Below are positions 18,446-26,836 of a stretch of 64,000 nt of DNA, piece by piece. The notes below the pieces were generated by a model. It made no database searches and had not been told where the DNA came from. It saw only the letters and a list, made by a program, of their open reading frames with translations. Numbering within the stretch: the stretch's first letter is position 1; the number at the start of each line of letters is the position of its first letter. The position numbers were made by a program, and so were the translations under genes. Source of the DNA: Sulfurimonas indica. Lineage in GTDB: Bacteria; Campylobacterota; Campylobacteria; Campylobacterales; Sulfurimonadaceae. The DNA lies in the NCBI RefSeq assembly GCF_009192995.1, contig NZ_SDID01000008.1, positions 48,239 to 112,238 on the forward strand, in the 5' to 3' direction.

Positions 18446-20542
18446 GTGAGTAGAATAAGTATGTATCCAATTACACTAGATGGTAAAAGTGTTGAAGAAA
18501 AAAGAGCAGAGATAAAAACTTATTTTAACAATACTTTTGATTTGTTCGAAAAGGTCTTTGAACTTCTGCGTGAGGATAGCGTCTTTTATAAAAAAAGTGA
18601 GCCCACACGCCATCCTATGATATTTTATTTTGGTCATACGGCTACTTTCTTTATCAACAAGCTAATCAATATGAAAATCATACAAGAGAGAATCAATCCT
18701 CATTTTGAGTCGGTTTTTGCCGTAGGCGTTGATGAGATGGACTGGGATGATATAGAGGAGTCGCGTTATACGTGGCCTGCTGTTGATGAGGTACGCAGTT
18801 ACAGAAACAGAGTGCGTGAGCTTGTCAATGGTCTTATCGATACATTGGAGTTCTCTCTACCTATACGGGATGATTCAGCTATGTGGATAATTTTGATGGG
18901 TATCGAGCATGAACGTATTCACATTGAGACTTCTCTTGTACTGCATCGCCAAATGCCTATAGAAGATGTAAAAGTAGTAGATGATTTTGTACTTTGTTCT
19001 CACGCAGGTAGAGCTTCTGAGAATGAGATGATAGCAGTTAAAGGTGGAGAAATTCTTCTTGGGAAAAGTAAAGAGCATCATCTTTATGGCTGGGATAATG
19101 AGTATGGAGAGTACAGAGAGACGATAGCAGATTTTCAAGCTTCGAAGTATCTTGTCAGTAATGGTGAGTTTATGGAGTTTGTCAAAGATGGTGGTTATGA
19201 GAGAAAAGAGTTTTGGGATGAAGAGGGCTTGGAATTTTTAGAGAGAAGCGGGGCTAAGTATCCACATTTTTGGCTAAAAGATGGCAATGGTTTCAAATAT
19301 CGAGCACTCTATAAAATCATAGATATACCATTAAACTGGCCTGTTGATGTCAATGCTCTTGAAGCTGAAGCATATTGTCGTTACAAGAGCGCAAAAGAGG
19401 GCAAGGAGTATAGACTGCCAAGTGAAGCAGAGTATGCGGCAATCTATAAACAGTCTGGTTTGCGAGATATTCCAGAATTACATGAGAGCCGTGCAAATAT
19501 CAACTTCTACCATTATGCTTCATCATGTCCTGTGGATGAGTTTGGATTTAACGGTATTTATGATGTCATCGGTAATGTCTGGCAGTGGAGCAGGACACCG
19601 ATTCGCGGATTTAAGGGTTTTGAAGTGCATCCTGCTTATGATGACTTCTCAACACCGACTTTTGATGATAAACATGCACTTATCTTAGGAGCTTCATGGG
19701 CAAGTAACGGTAATCTTATTATGCAGCACTCTCGTTATGCATTCCGTCGTCACTTCTTTCAAAATGCAGGTTTTCGCTATGTTCTCTCAAAAAATGAAGA
19801 TTCCAGTGAAGATATTTATGAGAGTGATGCTCTGGTTTCTCAATATTGTGAATTTCAGTATGGTGATGAGTATTTTGGTGTGGAGAACTTTGCCATTAAG
19901 TGTGTTCGAACTGCTAGCTCATTTGTAACAAACAAAACAAAAGCACTTGATTTAGGTTGTGCAACGGGACGTGCCACATTTCAGCTTGCCAAAGAGTTTG
20001 ACAAAGTGGAAGGTATTGACTTCTCCGTACGCTTTGTCGGTGTTGGCTCAAAGTTGAAGAATGAAGGTTATGTTGCTTTTCATGTCAAAGAAGAGGGTGT
20101 TATAACAGAGGAGAAAAAAGTTACACTACATGAACTTGGGTATGAAGACATAAAAGAAAAAGTGCAGTTTTGGCAGGGTGATGCCTGTAACTTAAAACCG
20201 AATTTCAAAGGCTATGATCTGGTTATGGCAACAAATCTCATTGACAGACTCTATAATCCATATCTTTTTTTAGAAACTATACACGAACGTATAAATGATG
20301 CAGGTATCTTGGTTCTTACTTCTCCATATACATGGCAGGAAGAGTCAACTCCAAAAGAGCTCTGGGTTGGTGGCTATTATGATGAAAATGGTCAAGAAAT
20401 CCGAACTTTTGAGCGTCTCAAAGAGATACTTGAAAAACATTTCGAGTTTGTTCATAGAGAAGATGTGGAGTTTGTTATCAAAGAGACAGCAAGAAAGTAT
20501 CAGCATACACTCTCAGAGCTGAGTGTCTGGAGAAAAAGATAG
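18446..20542 (+). CDS. ovoA: OvoA: 5-histidylcysteine sulfoxide synthase with C-terminal methyltransferase
   Basis: An iron enzyme that joins cysteine and histidine with oxygen to 5-histidylcysteine sulfoxide; its C-terminal domain N-methylates the product toward ovothiol A. The 698 residues show an N-terminal DinB-type domain with the iron motif HERIHIE (His155, His159, Glu161) and an earlier His in FGHTATF, a formylglycine-generating-enzyme-like domain (about 190-450; NVWQWSRTP, ASWASNG, FRRHFFQNAGFRY) and a class I methyltransferase (about 480-698; LDLGCATGRATF near 501). The three-domain order is diagnostic for OvoA rather than EgtB. The GTG start has TGGAG at the right spacing. The PLP lyase gene begins at its last base. 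Confidence 0.9.
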   Translation: MSRISMYPITLDGKSVEEKRAEIKTYFNNTFDLFEKVFELLREDSVFYKKSEPTRHPMIFYFGHTATFFINKLINMKIIQERINPHFESVFAVGVDEMDWDDIEESRYTWPAVDEVRSYRNRVRELVNGLIDTLEFSLPIRDDSAMWIILMGIEHERIHIETSLVLHRQMPIEDVKVVDDFVLCSHAGRASENEMIAVKGGEILLGKSKEHHLYGWDNEYGEYRETIADFQASKYLVSNGEFMEFVKDGGYERKEFWDEEGLEFLERSGAKYPHFWLKDGNGFKYRALYKIIDIPLNWPVDVNALEAEAYCRYKSAKEGKEYRLPSEAEYAAIYKQSGLRDIPELHESRANINFYHYASSCPVDEFGFNGIYDVIGNVWQWSRTPIRGFKGFEVHPAYDDFSTPTFDDKHALILGASWASNGNLIMQHSRYAFRRHFFQNAGFRYVLSKNEDSSEDIYESDALVSQYCEFQYGDEYFGVENFAIKCVRTASSFVTNKTKALDLGCATGRATFQLAKEFDKVEGIDFSVRFVGVGSKLKNEGYVAFHVKEEGVITEEKKVTLHELGYEDIKEKVQFWQGDACNLKPNFKGYDLVMATNLIDRLYNPYLFLETIHERINDAGILVLTSPYTWQEESTPKELWVGGYYDENGQEIRTFERLKEILEKHFEFVHREDVEFVIKETARKYQHTLSELSVWRKR

Positions 20543-21723
20543 TGTTTGATTTTAGTGCTGCAGCCTCACGTGAGCATATGAATGCAGAAAAATATACTTT
20601 GCGAAAAGAGCTTTTTGGCACAGAAGATCTGCTGCCTGCATGGGTGGCAGATATGGATATAAATACACCACCGTTTGTTCTCGATGCAGTAAAAAAGCGG
20701 CTTGAACATCCGATAGTCGGTTATGAAGAGGTACCTGAGTCTGTATATTTGGCACAAATCGCATGGATGAAAGAGCAGCATAATGTTGCATTCTCTTTAG
20801 AAGATATGTTTTACTCGCACTCTGTTGTTGCTTCCATGGCAGTGGCAATAGAAGCTTTTACACAAGAGGGTGAGGGAGTCATTGTGCAAACACCTGTCTA
20901 TCCGCCTTTTTTTCATACAGTGCAAAAACTTGGTCGAAAGTTAGTGAAAAACCCACTTGCTCTGCGTGAGGATGGGGCATATGGTTTTGATTTTGAAGAT
21001 CTCAAAAGTAAAATCACCAAAGATACAAAACTGCTGCTGCTTTGTTCCCCGCATAATCCAGTTGGGCGTGTTTGGAGGCGTGAAGAGTTAGAAGAGATAG
21101 CTCAAATATGTTATGAGAATGGTGTAGTGGTTTTTGCTGATGAGATTCATTGTGATTTGGTATATACGCCAAACAGGCATATACCTTTTGCTTCATTGAA
21201 CGCTCATGCTAGAGATATCTCCTTGACCGCCATCGGTGTCGGTAAAACATTTAATATGGCAGGTTTTGCGATGAGTAGTGTAGCTGTACCGAATAAAACG
21301 TTGCGTGAGCAGTTTTATAAAGCCTATGAAAAGGTACATTTTGCACAAGGATCAGTGCTGAGTCATGTCGCTTTTGAATCTGCTTACACAGAAGGTAAGG
21401 AGTGGCTGCGTGAGCTAAAAGGTCATCTCTATAGAAATTATCAAGAGTTAGAGAAAATGTTACAACAGTATGAAGGTCTGATAAAAATCACTCCTATTGA
21501 AGGTACTTATCTTGCCTGGCTAGATTGTCATGGTATGTGGCTTCGAGACAAAGAGCTACGTGAGTGGTTTATACAAGAGGCTAAGTTAGGTTTAAATGCG
21601 GGTCTTGGTTTTGGACGTGAGGGAAGTGGTTTTATGCGCTTGAATTTTGCCGTACCATCTGATACAATGCAAGAGATAATTACAAGATTACAAAAGGCTT
21701 TAGAGAGATATGATAAAGATTAA
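20542..21723 (+). CDS. PLP-dependent C-S lyase, MalY/PatB type; probable OvoB
   Basis: An aminotransferase-fold beta-lyase of 393 residues. Motifs are LPAWVADMD near 32, CSPHNPVGRVW near 170, ADEIHCDLVY near 200 and the PLP lysine in GVGKTFNMAGF near 235. Sequence alone would give cystathionine beta-lyase, but the GTG start overlaps the ovoA stop by one base. Ovothiol synthesis needs a PLP sulfoxide lyase (OvoB) to cleave 5-histidylcysteine sulfoxide to the thiol. Context therefore favours OvoB, which is inference. It overlaps the next small gene by 14 bases. Confidence 0.85.
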   Translation: MFDFSAAASREHMNAEKYTLRKELFGTEDLLPAWVADMDINTPPFVLDAVKKRLEHPIVGYEEVPESVYLAQIAWMKEQHNVAFSLEDMFYSHSVVASMAVAIEAFTQEGEGVIVQTPVYPPFFHTVQKLGRKLVKNPLALREDGAYGFDFEDLKSKITKDTKLLLLCSPHNPVGRVWRREELEEIAQICYENGVVVFADEIHCDLVYTPNRHIPFASLNAHARDISLTAIGVGKTFNMAGFAMSSVAVPNKTLREQFYKAYEKVHFAQGSVLSHVAFESAYTEGKEWLRELKGHLYRNYQELEKMLQQYEGLIKITPIEGTYLAWLDCHGMWLRDKELREWFIQEAKLGLNAGLGFGREGSGFMRLNFAVPSDTMQEIITRLQKALERYDKD

Positions 21724-21931
21724 CTGGGATGAGTATAAAGAGCATAAAAAGTACAGTGTACGCAAAGATAACTTTGAGATACTTCTGGAGTTTATGAAGA
21801 GCTTTTACAATATGAACTCACCTATTGATATGTTTGATATATTTGTAGAAGATGATATTGCATCGATGATGTTAGAAAAACGTAATATCAAAGATGCCGA
21901 AGATTTGGAAAACTTTCTCTTTAAACTCTGA
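21710..21931 (+). CDS. Small conserved-looking protein of unknown function
   Basis: A 73-residue, acidic, soluble protein that I do not recognise. It begins MIKINWDEYKEHKKYSVRKDN and is predicted to be mostly helical, with no Cys pair, signal peptide or membrane segment. It overlaps the PLP lyase by 14 bases and shares one base with the next gene, so it is almost certainly part of the ovoA operon. Tight coupling on both sides supports it as a real gene. Confidence 0.6.
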   Translation: MIKINWDEYKEHKKYSVRKDNFEILLEFMKSFYNMNSPIDMFDIFVEDDIASMMLEKRNIKDAEDLENFLFKL

Positions 21932-22356
21932 TGAATGAAAATTTAGAAAAAATCACCGCTTTCATAGAAGAACATCATGTCCTCACACTTGCAACGGCAG
22001 TGGAGAATGAGGTGAGTGCCTGTTCTCTTTTTTACGCTTTCGATGCCAAAAGCAACTCTTTTATAGTGGCAAGTAGTGAAGATACACTCCACATAGAGCA
22101 CATTCATCAAAATTCAAAAGTAGCCGGAAATATTTTGCTTGAGACCAAAGAGGTTGGCAAGATCCAAGGCTTGCAGTTTCGTGGAGTTTTCACTGTTTTG
22201 GAAGATGCAAAACTAAAAGCGCTCTATTTTAAAACATTTCCATATGCTTTGGCACTGGCTCCTAAGTTATGGCAAATCAAGGTAGATTTTTTTAAACTGA
22301 CAGACAATCGGCTTGGATTTGGAAAAAAGCTTATTTACAAGAGTGCTTCTGTTTAA
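21931..22356 (+). CDS. UPF0306/YhbP-like pyridoxamine-oxidase-fold protein
   Basis: A 141-residue split-barrel protein of the flavin-binding PNPOx-like group, similar to UPF0306 (YhbP). The N-terminus LTLATAVENEVSACSLFYAFD and the segment VAGNILLETKEVGKIQGLQFRG are characteristic. The cofactor (FMN or haem) and reaction are not known for this family. It is the last gene of the ovoA operon and its 3' end overlaps, on the opposite strand, the end of a 58-residue gene by 26 bases. Confidence 0.7.
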   Translation: MNENLEKITAFIEEHHVLTLATAVENEVSACSLFYAFDAKSNSFIVASSEDTLHIEHIHQNSKVAGNILLETKEVGKIQGLQFRGVFTVLEDAKLKALYFKTFPYALALAPKLWQIKVDFFKLTDNRLGFGKKLIYKSASV

Positions 22357-22507
22357 ATAAAGAGCACTCTATCCCACTGCTTTTAAAAACTACCATTGAG
22401 GGAATCTGCGTGGATTTAAATCCATATGCCTTGCAACCATGAGGCTGTCTGGGCTCCCAAGTGACATAGTAATACTCACAACGTCTACAGTTAATTCGTT
22501 TTTTCAT
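22331..22507 (-). CDS. Small Cys-rich protein, probable zinc-binding
   Basis: A 58-residue reading frame on the minus strand, ATG at 22507, TAA at 22331-22333. It begins MKKRINCRRCEYYYVTW, followed by PHGC and SSGIEC. Cys7, Cys10, Cys25 and Cys48 could form a CxxC-C-C metal site. The aromatic run, PHGC and the GFKS segment make it look like a conserved family rather than chance, and I recall similar short proteins in related genomes without an established function. It explains most of the gap before the dUTPase gene. Only a weak ribosome site is visible. Confidence 0.65.
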   Translation of the reverse strand: MKKRINCRRCEYYYVTWEPRQPHGCKAYGFKSTQIPSMVVFKSSGIECSLFKQKHSCK

Positions 22508-22567
22508 AGCTGAAGTTTATCATATTTAGATAAAATACAAATATATAAGAAGAAAAGGTAGCAAAGA

Positions 22568-23269
22568 ATGAATAGTAAAGTTTTACTTATGTTACAACTG
22601 CAAAATCAACTCAATGATGCAACAAATGGCGAAGAGTGGGTAAAGGGTATAACAAAAAATAAAAAAGTCATCAATTGGAGACGCTGTATCTATATGGAGT
22701 GTGCGGAGATGATAGACTCATTCCCATGGAAGCATTGGAAAAACATAGAAGTTGAGCCTGATTGGAATAATCTGCAGATAGAAGTTGTTGATGTATGGCA
22801 CTTTATTATGAGTTTGGCTATTGAAAACTATTCACAAACACTTCGTGGTGTTGTTGAAGATGTGGCAAATGACATTTCAGAATTGGCATCATTTGCTCAA
22901 ATTGAGACACTTGCTACAGAGTTTGCAGATCAAAACAGTGTGATAGAAAAAGTAGAAAATATCATGCGTATTGCTCTTGCAAAAGAGAAGCTTGATTTAG
23001 AAGGGCTTGTTTCAGAGTTTTTTGACCTTGTTGTGATGAGTGGGCTTAATCTTGATACACTCTATCGCCTTTATGTCGGTAAAAACATTTTAAATCAATT
23101 CCGTCAAGACCATGGGTATAAAGATGGTTCGTACATCAAAGTATGGGACGGAGAAGAGGATAATGTCGTTATGAAACGTATCTGGGAAGAAGGTGGAGAA
23201 CTTACACCCGAAAAACTCTATCATGAACTTACAAAACAGTATCTGGCATTGACAAAAAAGAGTGAGTAG
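22568..23269 (+). CDS. Dimeric dUTPase (dUTPase_2 family)
   Basis: An all-alpha dUTP diphosphatase of the MazG-like dimeric type found in Campylobacter and trypanosomes, which lowers dUTP and supplies dUMP. The 233 residues show WRRCIYMECAEMIDSFPWKHWK near 40-60 (Mg-binding Glu/Asp), EVVDVWHF near 77 and FFDLVVMSGL...LYRLYVGKNILNQFRQDHGYKDG near 155-190. It starts with an ATG after AAAAGG and is followed directly by the ABC ATPase gene. Confidence 0.9.
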   Translation: MNSKVLLMLQLQNQLNDATNGEEWVKGITKNKKVINWRRCIYMECAEMIDSFPWKHWKNIEVEPDWNNLQIEVVDVWHFIMSLAIENYSQTLRGVVEDVANDISELASFAQIETLATEFADQNSVIEKVENIMRIALAKEKLDLEGLVSEFFDLVVMSGLNLDTLYRLYVGKNILNQFRQDHGYKDGSYIKVWDGEEDNVVMKRIWEEGGELTPEKLYHELTKQYLALTKKSE

Positions 23270-23839
23270 TTGCAAGAAGTTTTAAAGATAAAAGATCTTA
23301 CTTTTGGCTATTCAAAAGAAAAAGTGCTTTTTAAAGATCTCTCCTTATCATTAAAAAAAAGGGAGTTAAAAGCGATAGTTGGAGAGAGTGGAGCAGGGAA
23401 GAGTACAATTTTTGAGCTTATTCTTGGTAATCTCAAACCACAGCATGGCAGTATAAAAGCTATGCGTGCTTCAGAGGTTTTTCAAGACCCTTACAGCTCT
23501 TTTCATCCAAGCTATACACTTATTAATCAAATATCAGATGTTGCTTCTTTGGATGAACTTAAAATCTATCTTCAAAACATAGACCTTGAAGAAGATCTAC
23601 TTCATAAGCTTCCACATGAACTCTCTGGAGGACAGCTGCAACGTGCTTCAATTCTGCGTGCAATGTTAATGAAACCAGAACTGCTTTTACTTGATGAACC
23701 GACTTCCGCACTTGACAATGTGACTCAGTTGGATGTTATGAAGATGTTAATGGGACATTTGGAGAATATGGGGATGCTACTCATCACCCATGATATGGAC
23801 TTGGCAGAGTGGTGTGCTGATGAGGTTATCAGGATCTAA
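23270..23839 (+). CDS. Short ABC transporter ATPase, oligopeptide/nickel (Dpp/Opp) type, without permease
   Basis: A 189-residue nucleotide-binding domain with every core motif: Walker A GESGAGKST near 38, a Q-loop in FQDPYSSFHP, the signature LSGGQLQRAS near 118, Walker B LLLLDEPTSALD and the His switch THD near 174. It lacks the C-terminal extension of Opp/Dpp ATPases. It begins with TTG directly after the dUTPase stop. No permease or binding protein lies nearby, so it must serve a distant transporter or act alone. Its end overlaps crcB, on the opposite strand, by 11 bases. Confidence 0.8.
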   Translation: MQEVLKIKDLTFGYSKEKVLFKDLSLSLKKRELKAIVGESGAGKSTIFELILGNLKPQHGSIKAMRASEVFQDPYSSFHPSYTLINQISDVASLDELKIYLQNIDLEEDLLHKLPHELSGGQLQRASILRAMLMKPELLLLDEPTSALDNVTQLDVMKMLMGHLENMGMLLITHDMDLAEWCADEVIRI

Positions 23840-24221
23840 AGAGAGTGTTAACCAGGTAGTAACCACCCCCAGCCATGATAACCGTACCAAAAACATTCAG
23901 AGACATATTGAGAAGGGCAAGTCCGATACTGCCACCTTCAAAGAGTAAAAAACTCTCAATAGCAAACGTAGAATAGGTCGTCAGTGCTCCAAGGATTCCT
24001 GTGGATAAAAAAGATTTCATATGGACAGAGAAGAGGGTTGAGTACATAAAGTAGGCAACCAAACAGCCCATAATAAAGCTACCGATTAAGTTGACGCCCA
24101 ATGTTCCAAATGGCAGCTCATGAGGGACTCTGTGAGAGATAAGTCCGTTGAGATAAGCCCGAGATACTGCTCCTATAAAACCGCCACTACCGATGGCTAG
24201 AATCGTTTGCCAACTCATCAT
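23829..24221 (-). CDS. crcB: Fluoride exporter CrcB/Fluc
   Basis: A small dual-topology membrane channel that exports fluoride. Its 130 residues contain four hydrophobic helices and the family motifs GSGGFIGAVSRAYLNG at the N-terminus, GTLGVNLIGSF near 43 and GALTTYSTFAIES near 78 (Phe box and the sodium-site GLTTFST-like segment). Its start lies inside the end of plsC (35-base overlap), so it is co-transcribed and has no room for a fluoride riboswitch. Confidence 0.92.
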   Translation of the reverse strand: MMSWQTILAIGSGGFIGAVSRAYLNGLISHRVPHELPFGTLGVNLIGSFIMGCLVAYFMYSTLFSVHMKSFLSTGILGALTTYSTFAIESFLLFEGGSIGLALLNMSLNVFGTVIMAGGGYYLVNTLFRS

Positions 24222-24885
24222 CGTAAACCTTTTGCATTTTTTTTCTTAACTCATTTAGCCAATTAGGATCATCTTTATCTGCGATAAAACTCTCCATAAA
24301 TATCACTGTAATAGTACCCGGAGAGTAATAAAATCGTTTAATGTCATAATATTTTGCTGTTTGTATCAAAACAACAGGCTGGACGCGCAGTTGAAACTTG
24401 TCTGCAACAACCTTTGCACCACTTTTAAAAGGAAGCATTCTGCCATCACGTGAACGCGTACCCTCAGGGAACATAGTAATAACACGACCCTTATTGAGTC
24501 TGTCCTTTGCATTTTTTAAAAGTTTTACAAGTGAGGTCTTACTTTGTCTCTCTATGGGAATATCTTCGGGCATACTCATGGCAAGTCCAAAAAAAGGAAC
24601 ATCAAAGAGCTCCTTTTTCGCTACCCATGCCAAATCTTTTTTTGATACTGTCTCCATAACACCAATGTCCAAATCACTTTGATGGTTGATAAGAAACATC
24701 TGTGTTGCAGGGTCCTCTTTTCCTTTGACATTTGTAGAGAAAAAGGTTGTTAAACGCACATACCACGCAGCAATTTTTCGTGCATAGGGACGAGGAAGAA
24801 TAGGATAGAGAATTATCATCAATATCAATGATAAGAAGATATTAACAGTGGCAAAAAACCAGTTAATATGAGCAAGTATCTTCAT
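24187..24885 (-). CDS. plsC: 1-acyl-sn-glycerol-3-phosphate acyltransferase
   Basis: It acylates lysophosphatidic acid to phosphatidic acid at the inner membrane. The 232 residues begin with a hydrophobic helix (about 8-30). The catalytic NHQSDLD (HX4D) lies near 68 and FPEGTRSRDGR near 140, with a basic C-terminal region. The start overlaps the preceding SH3-like protein gene by 23 bases. Confidence 0.93.
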   Translation of the reverse strand: MKILAHINWFFATVNIFLSLILMIILYPILPRPYARKIAAWYVRLTTFFSTNVKGKEDPATQMFLINHQSDLDIGVMETVSKKDLAWVAKKELFDVPFFGLAMSMPEDIPIERQSKTSLVKLLKNAKDRLNKGRVITMFPEGTRSRDGRMLPFKSGAKVVADKFQLRVQPVVLIQTAKYYDIKRFYYSPGTITVIFMESFIADKDDPNWLNELRKKMQKVYDDELANDSSHR

Positions 24886-25909
24886 TCTTTACCCATCCTA
24901 TCTTGTCATTTTGAAGTTTTACTTTTGTGAAGTTTGTTACACTTCCTTCTTTTGGTAGATGATACTCTCGAGGCGTTGTCTCGAATATTGTGCCATTTTC
25001 AACCGGTAAAAGGTATATATTTGAGCCTTTTTTTATACAAACCTCTTTTTGTGGCATACTCAAATAGAGCGTATATCCAAGTGGCAAGACGATAAAAATC
25101 AAGTAGATATACTTCTGTTTAAAGAAAATGATAATAAGTCCAATGATTGATATCGTAAGGGCAATATACATTTTTATAGTATCATGAGACTGATCACGTG
25201 GTTTTAAATCACTCTGTGTCGCTACACTGTCATCATCAACAATAATAGGTACACTTACTAATTCATAACTGTTCTTTAAAAGATTAAAATATGAAAATGT
25301 AAAGTATTCCAAGTGTTTATCTATGACAACATAATAGGTTATTCTTGAAGTTTCATAAGAGTTTTCAACGGATTCCATTCCCTGTTTGTAAACATTCTCA
25401 AAATGCATCGCTTCTATATCTGCATTTGTTGCTGTAGCTACAAAAACAACAATATTATGATTTGTATCATAGCTTGTTGTTTTATACTCTTGTAATTCAA
25501 ATGAGTTCGCGATGATGTTTGAGAAGTCTTTTTTAGGATTGAGTGTAATAACATTGAGCTCTGGACCATTGACAAGGGTGGAGTTATACTCCTGTGCAGC
25601 AATGAGTGTTGTATTGACATCAGGAAGTTTTGCTCTATCAGCAGTAACAAGCATATGAAAAGTATCATAAAAGAACTTTCCTTTATGCTCTCTACTTGGA
25701 GTTGTATCTAAGATTTTTAAACCAGAATGATTGGAAAAGTCATATTCGACATCATCAAAATCTCTTACTGTGGAGAGTGTTTTTAATGTTACTGTAAATA
25801 TCTCACCTTTAATTACTCTTTTTGGTACCTCGTCATAGTTGACATAGAGTACCTTATTCGCAAAAAGCGATGTTATAAAAATAAAAGTAAGAAAAAGTAG
25901 TTTTATCAC
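24863..25909 (-). CDS. Membrane protein with BatD-like N-terminus and C-terminal SH3-like domain
   Basis: I do not recognise a named family. The 348 residues have a signal peptide (about 1-17), a periplasmic beta-rich region (about 20-235) reminiscent of BatD/oxygen-tolerance proteins (IKGEIFTVTLKTLS), two close membrane helices (about 247-290) and a C-terminal bacterial SH3-like fold (about 298-348; KVKLQNDKIGWVKNED). It sits between purQ (ATGA-type overlap) and plsC (23-base overlap) in the same operon. An envelope role is likely from topology, and nothing more can be said. Confidence 0.65.
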   Translation of the reverse strand: MIKLLFLTFIFITSLFANKVLYVNYDEVPKRVIKGEIFTVTLKTLSTVRDFDDVEYDFSNHSGLKILDTTPSREHKGKFFYDTFHMLVTADRAKLPDVNTTLIAAQEYNSTLVNGPELNVITLNPKKDFSNIIANSFELQEYKTTSYDTNHNIVVFVATATNADIEAMHFENVYKQGMESVENSYETSRITYYVVIDKHLEYFTFSYFNLLKNSYELVSVPIIVDDDSVATQSDLKPRDQSHDTIKMYIALTISIIGLIIIFFKQKYIYLIFIVLPLGYTLYLSMPQKEVCIKKGSNIYLLPVENGTIFETTPREYHLPKEGSVTNFTKVKLQNDKIGWVKNEDTCSY

Positions 25910-26580
25910 GACTCTAAAAATCCTTTTAGCATCGCAATACCATCAGCACTACCTAAAACAGCTTCCATCGCACGCTCAGGGTGTGGCATAAGTCCAAATA
26001 CGTTTTTTTCTTTGTTACAAACACCTGCAATTGACTCTACAGAACCATTAGGGTTTTTGATGTTCCCGTCTTCATCTGTATAGCGAAGAAGAATCTGACC
26101 ATTTGCCTCAAGCTCTTTGAGCCCCTCTTCGTTAATGTAATAGTTACCATCATGATGGGCTATCGGGATATTGACAACATCACCATTGTTTAATTTTTTC
26201 AAAAAGATATTGTCATTGTTTTCTACACGAAGGTGATGGTGTTTTGAGATAAAGTGAAGTCCTTCGTTGCGTTTGAGCGCACCCGGTAAGAGTCTTGCTT
26301 CCGTTAAAACCTGAAAACCGTTACAGATTCCTAGAACCTTTCCACCACTCTTTGCATACTCTGCTACTGCTTTCATAACAGGTGAGAATTTTGCAATAGC
26401 ACCGCTTCTAAGGTAGTCTCCGTAAGAAAATCCTCCCGCTACGACTAAAAGATCGGTATCAGACGGAAGTGACTCTGCTTTATGCCATACTATTTCAGTA
26501 TTACATCCAAGCTTTTCAAATGCATACTGCGTGTCAAACTCACAGTTTGTACCTGGAAATTGAAGAATTGAGACTTTCAT
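25906..26580 (-). CDS. purQ: Phosphoribosylformylglycinamidine synthase, glutaminase subunit
   Basis: A class I glutamine amidotransferase that supplies ammonia to PurL in purine synthesis. The 224 residues contain QFPGTNCEFDTQ near the N-terminus, GGFSYGDYLRSGAIA near 50, the nucleophile in LGICNGFQVL (Cys near 86) and MPHPERAME with the catalytic His/Glu near 200. It shares one base with purS, giving the usual purS-purQ pair; the partner purL is at 59.5 kb. Confidence 0.96.
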   Translation of the reverse strand: MKVSILQFPGTNCEFDTQYAFEKLGCNTEIVWHKAESLPSDTDLLVVAGGFSYGDYLRSGAIAKFSPVMKAVAEYAKSGGKVLGICNGFQVLTEARLLPGALKRNEGLHFISKHHHLRVENNDNIFLKKLNNGDVVNIPIAHHDGNYYINEEGLKELEANGQILLRYTDEDGNIKNPNGSVESIAGVCNKEKNVFGLMPHPERAMEAVLGSADGIAMLKGFLES

Positions 26581-26819
26581 TATACTAGCTCTATATTGTA
26601 ATCTTCAATAACCGTGTTTGCTAAAAGCTCTTCACACATTTTTGTTACATCAGCCATTGCTTTTTCTTTGTCATTCTCATCAAGCTGTAGTACAATCTGC
26701 TTACCAACACGAACATCTTTTACCCCGTCAAAATGAAGAGAATCAAGAGCATGATGAACGGCTTTTCCTTGCGAATCCAAAACACCCGCTTTTAAAAATA
26801 CATTTACGATAGCTTTCAT
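26580..26819 (-). CDS. purS: Phosphoribosylformylglycinamidine synthase, PurS subunit
   Basis: A 79-residue subunit that bridges PurQ and the small form of PurL. The features LKAGVLDSQGKAVHHALDSL and VRVGKQIVLQLD are typical of the family. It lies 17 bases after purC and overlaps purQ by one base. Its presence agrees with the 737-residue small-type PurL. Confidence 0.94.
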   Translation of the reverse strand: MKAIVNVFLKAGVLDSQGKAVHHALDSLHFDGVKDVRVGKQIVLQLDENDKEKAMADVTKMCEELLANTVIEDYNIELV

Positions 26820-26836
26820 TATAATTTGTCCTTTAT

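Noticed and set aside
20542..21723. Plain cystathionine beta-lyase of methionine synthesis
   Set aside because: Not excluded by sequence, but a one-base overlap with ovoA makes the ovothiol sulfoxide lyase role more likely, so the gene was not named metC or patB.
23829..24885. Fluoride riboswitch upstream of crcB
   Set aside because: crcB starts inside plsC, so there is no untranslated leader in which such an aptamer could sit.
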